DNA from: Planctomyces sp. SH-PL14
Lineage (GTDB): Bacteria; Planctomycetota; Planctomycetia; Planctomycetales; Planctomycetaceae
Length of the DNA: 64,000 bases
Assembly (NCBI RefSeq): GCF_001610835.1
Contig: NZ_CP011270.1
Span: 3,304,001-3,368,000 of the forward strand
Direction of reading: 5' to 3'
Part shown: positions 17,988 to 24,496 of the stretch, one piece after another
Position numbering within the stretch: the stretch's first letter is position 1
How the letters are laid out: each line of letters begins with the position of its first letter
The notes under the pieces: generated by a model
Database searches by the model: none
Told to the model about the DNA's origin: nothing
What the model saw: the letters and a program-made list of their open reading frames with translations, nothing else
Program-made: the position numbers and the translations under genes

Positions 17988-18143
17988 ATGAGCATCATGA
18001 ACAGCCAGTCGCGTCTCCTACGCACCGCTCTCCTCCGCTTCCTGCGGGAGGCCGCCGCCTTGCGCCGGTCCCTGGCCGCCCGCAGCCAGCGGGAACAGGA
18101 ACGGAGCGCGCTCCTGGAGCGGATGCAAGAGCGACTGACGTGA
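17988..18143 (+). CDS. Small basic arginine/leucine-rich protein, hypothetical
   Basis: This is a 51-residue frame beginning MSIMNSQSRLL, with an alternative start at 17997. It is rich in Arg, Leu, Glu and Ala and predicted to form one amphipathic helix. It ends 33 bases before a strong Rho-independent terminator, which is the best reason to think the locus is transcribed. No family is recognised, and the start has no good ribosome binding site. The frame could instead be incidental to a small RNA ending at the same terminator. Confidence 0.35.
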   Translation: MSIMNSQSRLLRTALLRFLREAAALRRSLAARSQREQERSALLERMQERLT

Positions 18144-18175
18144 CACGGCCCCCCGGCCATCTACGAGCCATCACG

Positions 18176-18212
18176 GCCCGGTGTCACGAACAGGACACCG
18201 GGCTTTTTCTTT
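18176..18212 (+). terminator. Rho-independent terminator upstream of the tRNA array
   Basis: GCCCGGTGTC pairs perfectly with GACACCGGGC across an eight-base loop and is followed by CTTTTTCTTT. It closes the small transcript to its left and separates it from the tRNA genes that begin at 18272. Confidence 0.85.
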
Positions 18213-18271
18213 GAATCGCCCGGGACCTGTTTCACCGGTCACGCTCTCTCGACCAACCGGTTCGCTGCTTC

Positions 18272-18344
18272 GGCCCGTTCGACTTCTGGTGAGGTTGCCA
18301 GCCTTTCACGCTGGCCAGGTTGGGTTCGAATCCCACACGGGTCA
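18272..18344 (+). tRNA. tRNA-Glu (anticodon TTC)
   Basis: The acceptor GGCCCGT pairs with ACGGGTC. The anticodon stem CCAGC/GCTGG encloses the loop CTTTCAC. The T-arm has TTCGAAT, and the discriminator is A. No CCA is encoded. It is the first gene of the array. Confidence 0.88.
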
Positions 18345-18370
18345 TGTCGTGCGCTGAGAGTGCGCGCTCA

Positions 18371-18441
18371 TGCGGGATCGTCCAGCGGCAGGACGCGATC
18401 CTCTGAAGATCGAGACGCTGGTTCGAATCCAGCTCCCGCAA
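18371..18441 (+). tRNA. tRNA-Gln (anticodon CTG)
   Basis: The acceptor TGCGGGA pairs with TCCCGCA. The D-stem is GTCC/GGAC. The anticodon stem CGATC/GATCG encloses the loop CTCTGAA. The T-stem GCTGG/CCAGC encloses TTCGAAT. CCA is not encoded. All four helices are perfect. Confidence 0.92.
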
Positions 18442-18452
18442 TGGAAGGAAAA

Positions 18453-18549
18453 GAGTTCTCAGTTTTCAGTTTTCCGTTCTCAGCCAGAAGGGCGGATCCC
18501 GACCAACCCCGTTCTGAACTGACGACTGAAAACTGACAACTGAAAACTC
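18453..18549. repeat. Imperfect 37-bp inverted repeat built of TCAG octamers
   Basis: The left arm (18453-18489, beginning GAGTTCTCAGTTTTC) is the near reverse complement of the right arm (18512-18549, ending CTGAAAACTC), separated by a 22-base loop. Each arm is itself a run of 8-9-base TCAGTTNT-like units. The fold-back lies exactly between tRNA-Gln and tRNA-Ala. Related short TCAG tracts occur at 30-60, 19086-19106, 38512-38536 and 45388-45405. Confidence 0.85.
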
Positions 18550-18555
18550 CCCCAA

Positions 18556-18626
18556 GGGCTCATCGTCCAACAGGAAGACGCCGGTCTTGCAAGCCGGAGA
18601 TTCGGGTGCAATTCCCGGTGGGTCCA
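18556..18626 (+). tRNA. tRNA-Ala (anticodon TGC)
   Basis: The acceptor GGGCTCA pairs with TGGGTCC. It includes the G3:U70 wobble that marks alanine identity. The anticodon stem CCGGT/GCCGG encloses the loop CTTGCAA. The T-loop is TGCAATT rather than TTCAANT, which is unusual. CCA is not encoded. Confidence 0.85.
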
Positions 18627-18674
18627 CTCATTTGAATGACCGCGGGGGTGCATCGCTCCACCGCCGCGGCGTCC

Positions 18675-18747
18675 GGCCCGTTCGTCTAGAGGTTCAGGAT
18701 ACCGGCCCCTCAAGCCGGTGACGCGGGTTCAAATCCCGCACGGGTCA
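18675..18747 (+). tRNA. tRNA-Glu (anticodon CTC)
   Basis: The acceptor GGCCCGT/ACGGGTC is identical to that of the first tRNA-Glu. The anticodon stem CCGGC/GCCGG encloses CCCTCAA, so position 33 is C instead of the nearly universal T. The T-arm CGGG/CCCG encloses TTCAAAT. CCA is not encoded. Confidence 0.85.
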
Positions 18748-18750
18748 CTA

Positions 18751-18869
18751 CGGGAGGGCGAGGCTCCCGCCGAGCCACAGCGGTGACGGACGTCCCCAAC
18801 GGCGACTTCCCGTCCCGACATCGATCGCGTCGGGCACCGGCGCGGCTCAGCAGGAGCTTCGCCCTCCCG
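18751..18869. ncRNA. Candidate structured RNA: 119-nt rod closed by a 17-bp stem
   Basis: CGGGAGGGCGAGGCTCC (18751-18767) pairs along its whole length with GGAGCTTCGCCCTCCCG (18853-18869), with one G-T pair. Inside, GAGCC/GGCTC, GGTG/CACC and CCCGAC/GTCGGG can extend the rod. It does not match a tRNA, and I do not see the SRP apical GGAAG motif. It sits between tRNA-Glu and tRNA-Leu. Transcription is inferred only from position; strand is undecided. Confidence 0.5.
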
Positions 18870-18903
18870 ACAGGCACGAGCACTCACTTCTGCACGTGCC
18901 TTC

Positions 18904-18985
18904 GACCAGGTGGTGTAACGGTAGCCACGCGGCGCTCAGAACGCCGTGCCGTCAAGGCGTGGGAGTTCGACTCTCCCCCTGGTCA
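18904..18985 (+). tRNA. tRNA-Leu (anticodon CAG)
   Basis: The acceptor GACCAGG pairs with CCTGGTC. The anticodon stem CGGCG/CGCCG encloses CTCAGAA. A long class II variable arm is present, as expected for leucine. The T-stem GGGAG/CTCCC encloses TTCGACT. CCA is not encoded. Confidence 0.92.
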
Positions 18986-19003
18986 CTGACAGAGAAGTTT
19001 CCC

Positions 19004-19072
19004 TGCAGGCAGGGCTGGTGCCCGACCCGCTTTCATACGGCGGGGAGCCCGGATCGTTCCCGGGGTCTGCAA
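19004..19072 (+). tRNA. Degenerate tRNA-like gene, possibly Met (anticodon CAT)
   Basis: TGCAGGC pairs with GTCTGCA. CCGCT/GGCGG encloses TTCATAC, which places T at 33 and CAT as anticodon. CCCGG/CCGGG encloses ATCGTTC, a poor T-loop. The D-arm is short (GGGC/GCCC with four loop bases). The cloverleaf is complete but reduced, so it may be a pseudogene or a specialised tRNA. Confidence 0.55.
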
Positions 19073-19121
19073 TTGAGTCGCGAGTTGTCAGTCATCAGTC
19101 GTCAGCGATGGCGGCTGTTGC

Positions 19122-19197
19122 GGTCGAGTACGCAAACGGGAAAAGCGGCCAGGTCGAGAGCCTGGTGACTTTGTGGGTTCGACTCCCACCTCGGCCA
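19122..19197 (+). tRNA. Atypical tRNA with anticodon GAG and class I variable loop
   Basis: GGTCGAG pairs with CTCGGCC. CCAGG/CCTGG encloses TCGAGAG, giving GAG (leucine) but with C at position 33. The variable loop is only seven bases, unlike a normal tRNA-Leu. GTGGG/CCCAC encloses TTCGACT. Its amino acid identity is therefore doubtful. Confidence 0.7.
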
Positions 19198-19304
19198 CTG
19201 TGGGTTCGCCCGGTCCTGGTGTTACGCGTCGTACAAAAAGATCTCACGATTGGACCGACGAGCCCTGGTCCTGAAGCCTCCCCTTCGGGAGGTGGGAGTT
19301 CGTC

Positions 19305-20480
19305 ATGAGGAACAAGCTGCACTTCAACGTCGGAACGATCGGTCACATCGATCACGGCAAAACCACGCTGACCACCGCGATCCTGGCGGTCCAGGCGACA
19401 CAGGGGCTCGCGCGAGCCCGGTCGTACGCCGACGTCGCCCGGGGAGGAACGGTCCGCGACCCCACGAAGGTCGTCACGATTACATCGAGCCACGTCGAGT
19501 ACGAGACGGAAGCCCGGCACTATGCCCACATCGACTGCCCGGGGCACGCGGACTACATCAAGAACATGATCACGGGCGCCGCCCAGATGGACGGCGGGAT
19601 CCTCCTGATCTCCGCTGCCGACGGGCCAATGCCGCAAACGCGGGAGCACATCCTCCTCGCGCGGCAGATCGGCGTCCCGCACCTCGTGGTGTTCGTCAAC
19701 AAGGTCGACCTTGTCGACGACCCCGAGCTGATCGATCTCGTCGAGATGGAGACGCGCGACCTCCTCACGCGGCACGGCTACGACGGCGACGCCACCCCGT
19801 TCGTGCGGGGGAGCGCGATCGCTGCGGCGCAAGCGCCGGGCGATCCGCAGGCCACCCGGTGCATCGCCGCGTTGCTGGCGGAGCTGGACCGGTTTCCCGC
19901 GCCGGAGCGGCTCGTCGACCGGCCGTTCCTGATGCCCGTGGAAGGGGTCTTCACGATCTCCGGCCGCGGCACGGTCGTGACCGGCAAGATCGAGCAGGGG
20001 ACGATCCATCCCGGCGACAAGGTCGAGATCCTCGGCTCCGGCGATCCGATCGACACCGTCGTGACGAGCGTCGAAGCCTTCAACCGGGTCCAGGAGCAGG
20101 GGACAGCGGGTGAGAACGTCGGCCTCCTGCTCCGCGGCGTGAAGAACACGGACGTGGCACGCGGCGATGTCCTCGCCGCGCCGCGGTCGGTCGAGCCCCG
20201 CACGCGGTTCCGCGGAGCGGTCTATCTCCTGAGTCCCGAAGAAGGAGGACGGCGGACGCCGTTCTTCAGCGGTTACACGCCGCAGTTCTTCTTCCGGACG
20301 ACAGACGCGACCGGCCGCGCGGAACTCGACGCGGAGGTCGCGATGGCGATGCCGGGAGACAACGTCTCGCTCGTCGTCGACCTGCGCAGAGCGGTCGCGA
20401 TCGAGACCGGGACGCACTTCGCGATCCGCGAAGGGGGCCGCACCGTCGGCTCCGGCGTCGTAACCGAGATCTTGGCGTGA
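19305..20480 (+). CDS. Divergent elongation factor Tu paralogue in a tRNA array
   Basis: The 391-residue product begins after GGGAG. All three EF-Tu domains are present at normal length. GTPase motifs are GHIDHGKT (13-20), DCPGH (77-81), NKVD (132-135) and GSA (about 168-170). Domain 3 ends with [15 protein letters not shown] as in true EF-Tu. The switch I region is altered: where EF-Tu has ARGITIN, this protein has TKVVTIT in a segment with an extra GGTVRDP, so effector and ribosome contacts may differ. EF-Tu normally delivers aminoacyl-tRNA to the ribosome. The usual ribosomal-protein neighbours of housekeeping tuf are absent; instead it lies between tRNA genes, suggesting a specialised duty with these tRNAs (inference). 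A GC-rich hairpin without a T tract follows at 20546-20573. Confidence 0.88.
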   Translation: MRNKLHFNVGTIGHIDHGKTTLTTAILAVQATQGLARARSYADVARGGTVRDPTKVVTITSSHVEYETEARHYAHIDCPGHADYIKNMITGAAQMDGGILLISAADGPMPQTREHILLARQIGVPHLVVFVNKVDLVDDPELIDLVEMETRDLLTRHGYDGDATPFVRGSAIAAAQAPGDPQATRCIAALLAELDRFPAPERLVDRPFLMPVEGVFTISGRGTVVTGKIEQGTIHPGDKVEILGSGDPIDTVVTSVEAFNRVQEQGTAGENVGLLLRGVKNTDVARGDVLAAPRSVEPRTRFRGAVYLLSPEEGGRRTPFFSGYTPQFFFRTTDATGRAELDAEVAMAMPGDNVSLVVDLRRAVAIETGTHFAIREGGRTVGSGVVTEILA

Positions 20481-20577
20481 CCTGAGGGAGCCCCGCCGGT
20501 CGCCTCGTCGGCCGGCGGTGTTCCTGTTCTCGCACTCGCTTATCGGTCCGCCGTCCCGCGTTGGGGCGGCGGACTCT

Positions 20578-20649
20578 GCCTTGATGGTGAAATGGACATC
20601 ATGTCCCGCTTCGAACGGGGCGTTCCAGGTTCGAGTCCTGGTCGAGGCA
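20578..20649 (+). tRNA. tRNA-Arg (anticodon TCG)
   Basis: The acceptor GCCTTGA pairs with TCGAGGC. The anticodon stem TCCCG/CGGGG encloses CTTCGAA. The T-stem CCAGG/CCTGG encloses TTCGAGT. CCA is not encoded. It lies about 100 bases after the EF-Tu-like gene. Confidence 0.88.
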
Positions 20650-20756
20650 CTCAATGCCGTCAGGAGGGATCCTCCGGCGGCGAACCTCCCCGGGGGACGC
20701 GTGTCCCTCGGGAGACTGCGGGTCATCGTTCTTGCTTTCCCGGAAAGGGGGCCACC

Positions 20757-20825
20757 ATGACATCGATATCCAATCGTCCACAGAGGTTGTCCGCGCGGAT
20801 GGTCCGCGACGGCACTGTTTCCTGA
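20757..20825 (+). CDS. Possible 22-residue leader peptide
   Basis: ATG 20757 follows AAAGGGGG at ideal spacing and opens a 22-codon frame (MTSISNRPQRLSARMV...). It stops 46 bases before the next gene's ATG. It may be a translated leader for the 266-residue gene, or an incidental frame with a good ribosome binding site. No similarity is recognised. Confidence 0.35.
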   Translation: MTSISNRPQRLSARMVRDGTVS

Positions 20826-20871
20826 CGTGATTCCCTGCGGAACTCACGTCGACTCTTTGGAGTTCACTCCA

Positions 20872-21672
20872 ATGGACGTGACTGTTCTTCAGCGGCAGTT
20901 CGCCCGCATCGGGGCTCGCGCCCGGGTGCGGACGGTGGATGGCCGCTGGGCCGTCGAGGCGGTGGCGATCGATATCGCCCGCGACCGCGATGGCGAACTG
21001 TTTGATGTGCAGGTCCCTCCCCGCCGGTCGGCGGAGCTCAGCGTGCTCCACCTGGAACCGGCCCGGCGGCACCTGCTGTTGATGTCGCGCGATGGCGGCT
21101 CGGAGCCGCACAAGTTCCTGTGCGGCCACGACGAGCGGCACTGGTTCGTGGCGGCGGTCCCGGAGAACCGGAGCGCCTCGACGGTGGCGACGGCGATGGA
21201 GGCTCTTAAACCGGCCGAGATCGTCGCCCTCCAGTCGCGGCTGCAGGTCCGGCCCAAGGACCGCAATCGGCGGAAGAACGAAGCCTTCCTCCGACAGGGG
21301 GAATGGTTCTTCGTCCGCGAACCGGGACTGATCGTCGATGAGCGACTCGTCCTGACGCGCGAACCGATGCGTCGCGGAGGTGGAAAGCCGCATACGGTCG
21401 ACTTCCTCTACCGCTCCGGCGGGGAGGTGGTCTACGTCTGCCGGCACCGCCCCAACGGTCTGACCCAGGCCCAGCACAACACTCTTCTCTCCCGCAAGCC
21501 GGAAGCGAAGAGCTGGGGCTGGTCGGTCCTGCGGCGGAACCCGTCGGTGTACGTGAAGGGGCGTGTTCGCCATGCGGACCACGCCACCATCGTGCTGGAC
21601 GACTGGCACCGCGTGCTGATGAACACCGAGACGCAGGCAGCCGCGATGCGGCATGTCGCGTTTCTGGACTGA
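20872..21672 (+). CDS. Unrecognised 266-residue protein embedded in the tRNA array
   Basis: The product starts at ATG 20872 after TTTGGAG; a GTG at 20827 is a less likely alternative. It is soluble, basic and rich in Arg, Val and His, with no signal peptide or membrane segment. It reads as mixed alpha/beta with several conserved-looking blocks: GGSEPHKFLCGHDERHWFVA (about 86-105), QVRPKDRNRRKNEAFLRQGEW and a C-terminal ADHATIVLDDWHRVLMN. The Cys/His-containing block could bind a metal. I do not recognise a family. Its place between tRNA-Arg and tRNA-His, with EF-Tu and HNH neighbours, points to an RNA- or translation-linked role, but that is only context. Confidence 0.65.
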   Translation: MDVTVLQRQFARIGARARVRTVDGRWAVEAVAIDIARDRDGELFDVQVPPRRSAELSVLHLEPARRHLLLMSRDGGSEPHKFLCGHDERHWFVAAVPENRSASTVATAMEALKPAEIVALQSRLQVRPKDRNRRKNEAFLRQGEWFFVREPGLIVDERLVLTREPMRRGGGKPHTVDFLYRSGGEVVYVCRHRPNGLTQAQHNTLLSRKPEAKSWGWSVLRRNPSVYVKGRVRHADHATIVLDDWHRVLMNTETQAAAMRHVAFLD

Positions 21673-21781
21673 TCGCACTCGGTCTGGCGGGCGGGCCGGG
21701 GAGGAGTCTCTGAAGTCGGGGCCGCGAGCACGGCCGACCCGCTCCCTGGGCTCCTCTCCCGACCCCGCTCCGCTCCGACAT

Positions 21782-21855
21782 GGTGTTCGTGGTGTAGAGG
21801 TTCTGCACGCCGGCCTGTGACGCCGGAGGAATCGGTTCAATTCCGTTCGAACACC
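21782..21855 (+). tRNA. tRNA-His (anticodon GTG)
   Basis: GTGTTCG pairs with CGAACAC. An extra 5' G at 21782 faces the C discriminator at 21855, the G-1:C73 pair specific for histidine. CCGGC/GCCGG encloses CTGTGAC. CCA is not encoded. It ends 34 bases before the HNH gene. Confidence 0.88.
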
Positions 21856-21889
21856 CTCGACAACACTTTCCAGGAAGTGAGGAAGAATC

Positions 21890-22483
21890 ATGGAAGCGAC
21901 TCTGACACGACCGACGCTCGTCCTGAACCGCGTGTGGCAGCCCGTCGGCGTCGCCTCCGTTGCGCGGGCGCTGACGCTGGTCGCCGGCGAGCGGGCCCGG
22001 ATCGTCGATCCGCTGGACTACCGGCTCCACAGCTGGTCGGACTGGACGGCGCTGATCCCGGGCCACGAGGAGCCGTTCCTCCAGACGGTCTCGCGGCGGC
22101 TGCGCGTTCCGGAAGTGATCGCGCTGACGGAGTATGACCGCGTTCCGACGAACGTCGTCACCTTCAGCCGGCGGAACCTTTTCAAGCGGGACCGCTACAC
22201 TTGCCAGTATTGCGGCCTTCAGCCGGGGAGCGAGGAGCTGACGATCGACCACGTCGTTCCCCGTTCGCGGGGGGGCCTGGGCACGTGGGAGAACTGTGTG
22301 CTGGCCTGCATCGACTGCAACGCGAAGAAGGCGGACCGGACTCCGGTGGAGGCCCACATGCCGCTGCGGAAGCGGCCGGTCCGACCGAAGTGGAACCCGC
22401 TCTACGCGCGGCACGATGTCCGGATCGAGAGCTGGTCGAAGTTCCTCAGCGAGGCGTACTGGACGGTGGAGCTCGACGAGTAG
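21890..22483 (+). CDS. HNH endonuclease family protein
   Basis: The 197-residue product starts at ATG after GGAAG. An N-terminal 90-residue region (RPTLVLNRVWQPVGVASVAR) precedes an HNH domain: YTCQYCG (C105, C108), IDHVVPRSRGG (D120, H121), WENCVLAC (N135) and CIDC (C140, C143). The two CxxC pairs should bind a structural zinc around the beta-beta-alpha-metal nuclease fold. This layout belongs to a widespread stand-alone HNH family of unclear role, possibly DNA repair or restriction. Its place directly after tRNA-His in the array is notable. A hairpin at 22484 may end its transcript. Confidence 0.88.
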   Translation: MEATLTRPTLVLNRVWQPVGVASVARALTLVAGERARIVDPLDYRLHSWSDWTALIPGHEEPFLQTVSRRLRVPEVIALTEYDRVPTNVVTFSRRNLFKRDRYTCQYCGLQPGSEELTIDHVVPRSRGGLGTWENCVLACIDCNAKKADRTPVEAHMPLRKRPVRPKWNPLYARHDVRIESWSKFLSEAYWTVELDE

Positions 22484-22513
22484 CACCCGGTCTGTCGACC
22501 GACGGACCGGGTG
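22484..22513 (+). terminator. Terminator-like hairpin after the HNH gene
   Basis: CACCCGGTC pairs perfectly with GACCGGGTG around a 12-base loop and starts directly after the stop codon. There is no T tract, so termination is uncertain; it may protect or process the 3' end. Confidence 0.5.
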
Positions 22514-22550
22514 CGTTCTCTGGATATTGGTCGGACGGCGGATGATCAAT

Positions 22551-22862
22551 ACCGGGGTCCAGGGGCTCGCCCCTGGTGGGGAGTGCAGAGGGGCAACGCC
22601 CCTTTGCCCGCCGGAGGCCTGGCCGTCGAGAGATGTCTGAAGGAGTGAGTGTCCAAGCGCGGACATCGTGTCGTATGCCCCCAAATCAACCCGCGGGGAG
22701 TGCAGAGCGAGCGTGGAGTTCTCAACGCCGGTGCCACAAAGGGGACGTCCGTTGTGTACCACGGTTCCTCACAGGAGGCCTCCGGCGGCAAGGGGTTGCC
22801 CCCTTGACCCCGGCTGCCGTGGCACGTTGGGTTTGAGCTAGGGGAGTCGTGCCGGCCAGAAC
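22551..22862 (+). repeat. Intergenic palindromic repeat, copy E (forward)
   Basis: The first hairpin is CCAGGGGCTCGCCCCTGG, the longest perfect form seen, shared with copy G. The central block pairs GGTGCCACAA with TTGTGTACC. It marks the right side of the tRNA island, before the SEC-C gene. Confidence 0.93.
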
Positions 22863-22940
22863 GCAAGTTCGAAACCGCTCGATTCGACGCCCCATCTTGA
22901 CCGATCACCGTTCCGCGAATGCACCCCTGGGCGGTTCGCC

Positions 22941-23228
22941 GTGAACCAGTCCTCGACGCCCGGTGTCGAGTCGCCGTCGTCGAACTCAAACCCATTCACT
23001 CTTTGCCCCGGAGGTGTGCCATGCGGTCATTCCACGAAGATCTCCCTTGCTTTCGAAACGACGAGTAAGCGCCGCCGGGGCTACCCCTCGGAAACGCAGG
23101 TAAAGCGGGGCGTGCGGATCGTCCACGGCGACAAGCTCCTCGAAGAGAAGCTCGGCCGGGACGATCTCTGCCCCTGCGGATCCGGTCTACGGTTCCGGCG
23201 GTGCTGTCTCGCGAAAGGCCGCTTTTGA
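22941..23228 (+). CDS. SEC-C motif protein
   Basis: The frame ends with [22 protein letters not shown] (about residues 74-95), a complete SEC-C zinc motif of the CxC...CC type found at the end of SecA and in many small proteins. The start is uncertain: the GTG at 22941 gives 95 residues with a low-complexity Ser/Pro N-terminus; a GTG near 23013 or 23115 would give a shorter protein. An overlapping 15-codon frame with a good GGAGG site begins at 23020 ([15 protein letters not shown]) and stops inside this gene, so expression could depend on coupled re-initiation. The motif usually binds zinc and mediates protein contacts. Confidence 0.7.
   Translation: MNQSSTPGVESPSSNSNPFTLCPGGVPCGHSTKISLAFETTSKRRRGYPSETQVKRGVRIVHGDKLLEEKLGRDDLCPCGSGLRFRRCCLAKGRF
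23020..23067 (+). CDS. Possible 15-residue coupled peptide overlapping the SEC-C gene
   Basis: ATG in GTGCCATGCGG lies just after CGGAGG and opens [15 protein letters not shown], ending at TAA inside the SEC-C reading frame. It is the second tiny frame with a strong ribosome binding site in the tRNA island. It may be a leader that sets re-initiation of the SEC-C gene; coding status is unproven. Confidence 0.25.
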
Positions 23229-23315
23229 CGGCAGCAACCGGCACCACTTTTTTCCGCGAGGCATAAACCGCGGGGCCTTCCACGGAAGCTCCGCGGGCCT
23301 TCGCAAATCATGAGT

Positions 23316-23990
23316 TCAAGATGTCGTGGGAGAGGTCTCGCGGAGAGGGCGAACCAGGAGAGACTGGTTCCGCTCGCCGCAGACCTCGACCTGCGCGCCG
23401 ACCGGAATCAGCGTCCCATCCAGCGAGATCGCCGCGAACCGGGCGCCTCGGACTTCAACAGTCCCCGCCGGCCGCAGGACCGACACGGCCGTGGCGACCT
23501 GCGGACCTTCTGAACCCGCCGCGGAGAGGGCTTCGGCGGGATTCGTCGTTTCTTGTGCCGGGCGGGACGGTGCCCCTTTGATGCGTGCCACCGAGGAGGA
23601 AGACCCCGGCGGCAGCAGGACGATCTCGTCGTAGTCGGGAAAGCCGAGCAGGTACTGTTTCAGCACATACGGCGGAGTGACGATCAGCACCACGAGAGCA
23701 ACGCCCACGACGTTGTGGTGCGGCCCCTCATACGCTTTCAGCGAGGTCAGCAGGACAATCGGCATCGCGATCAGGAGACCCAATGCGATCCGTGGACCGG
23801 TGACTCCCAGCCCCCATCCCAATCCCAGGAACGCCACGACACACAAGACCGCTGTGCGGACAGCGACCATTCGAGACCGAGCCGCCGTCCGCGGAATACC
23901 GGTCTGCTTCGACTTGTGAACGTAGAGCAGCAGGAACGCGGTGACGACCAGCCACGTCGCCACACCGAGGATCGCGTCTCTCCCGCTCAT
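23316..23990 (-). CDS. NfeD-like membrane protein
   Basis: The 224-residue product has four hydrophobic segments (about residues 7-27, 45-62, 66-86, 92-112), a short linker, and a C-terminal OB-fold block. The block RPAGTVEVRGARFAAISLDG followed by PVGAQVEV (about 172-201) is the signature of the NfeD C-terminal domain, which normally partners membrane stomatin-like proteins. No stomatin gene is adjacent. It is transcribed towards the tRNA island. The family assists membrane microdomain or proteolysis complexes; the specific role here is unknown. Confidence 0.75.
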   Translation of the reverse strand: MSGRDAILGVATWLVVTAFLLLYVHKSKQTGIPRTAARSRMVAVRTAVLCVVAFLGLGWGLGVTGPRIALGLLIAMPIVLLTSLKAYEGPHHNVVGVALVVLIVTPPYVLKQYLLGFPDYDEIVLLPPGSSSSVARIKGAPSRPAQETTNPAEALSAAGSEGPQVATAVSVLRPAGTVEVRGARFAAISLDGTLIPVGAQVEVCGERNQSLLVRPLRETSPTTS

Positions 23991-24025
23991 TAGGTTCCCA
24001 TCGGGAAGGTTCTGCCGTCCTCTCT

Positions 24026-24427
24026 TCAGCGGACCGCCGTCTGAAAGCAGAGCACGTAGCCGTCGGGATCGTCAACGGTCAGTTGCCGCATTCCATAGTC
24101 CCGCGTCACCGGCCCTTCGGCCACGATTCCGTGAATCCGGAAGTGTTCTGAAGCGGCCTCAAGGTCCGGGCAGTCCAGGTAGAGAGCCGTGTCGCGGTGG
24201 GCATTCCGGCGGGCAAGGTTCGGGGCCGGAGGGCGTTCGTCGCGTTCGTATTGCGTGTTGAGCATCAGCTCCGCGCGGCTCTGGCGGAGCAGGCACCAGT
24301 CACAGTCGTCTCCCGGTCGGTCCGAGGCGACGACCGTGAACCCCAGGACATCGCGATAGAACCGGAGAGACGCAGGCATGTCGAAGACCTGCAGCAGTGG
24401 ACAGAGGGAGTTGAACGCAATCGGCAT
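24026..24427 (-). CDS. Glyoxalase/bleomycin-resistance/dioxygenase fold protein
   Basis: The 133-residue product starts at MPIAFNSLCPLL. It is one vicinal-oxygen-chelate domain with two beta-alpha-beta-beta-beta units: LQVFDMPASLRFYRDVLGF in the first and ALYLDCPDLEAASEHF with LTVDDPDGYVLCFQ in the second. The ending DPDGYVLCF resembles the usual DPDGN/Y...F motif with a substrate- or metal-facing strand. The members include lyases, dioxygenases and antibiotic-binding proteins; no specific substrate can be assigned. It is divergent from the SDR gene with about 70 bases between, so the two may share a regulatory region. Confidence 0.85.
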   Translation of the reverse strand: MPIAFNSLCPLLQVFDMPASLRFYRDVLGFTVVASDRPGDDCDWCLLRQSRAELMLNTQYERDERPPAPNLARRNAHRDTALYLDCPDLEAASEHFRIHGIVAEGPVTRDYGMRQLTVDDPDGYVLCFQTAVR

Positions 24428-24496
24428 CGGTTCCTCTTCTTCGCCCCAGGAGAGAAGGCATGGTATCGTCCGCCGCAGAGACCTGAGGAGACCGAG

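Noticed and set aside
18751-18869. tRNA-Sec or 4.5S SRP RNA
   Set aside because: No TCA anticodon arm with proper spacing is found, and the SRP apical GGAAG motif is missing.
19305-20480. Housekeeping tuf gene
   Set aside because: The ribosomal neighbours are missing and switch I is altered; it is better described as a paralogue, though a complete genome is needed to be sure.
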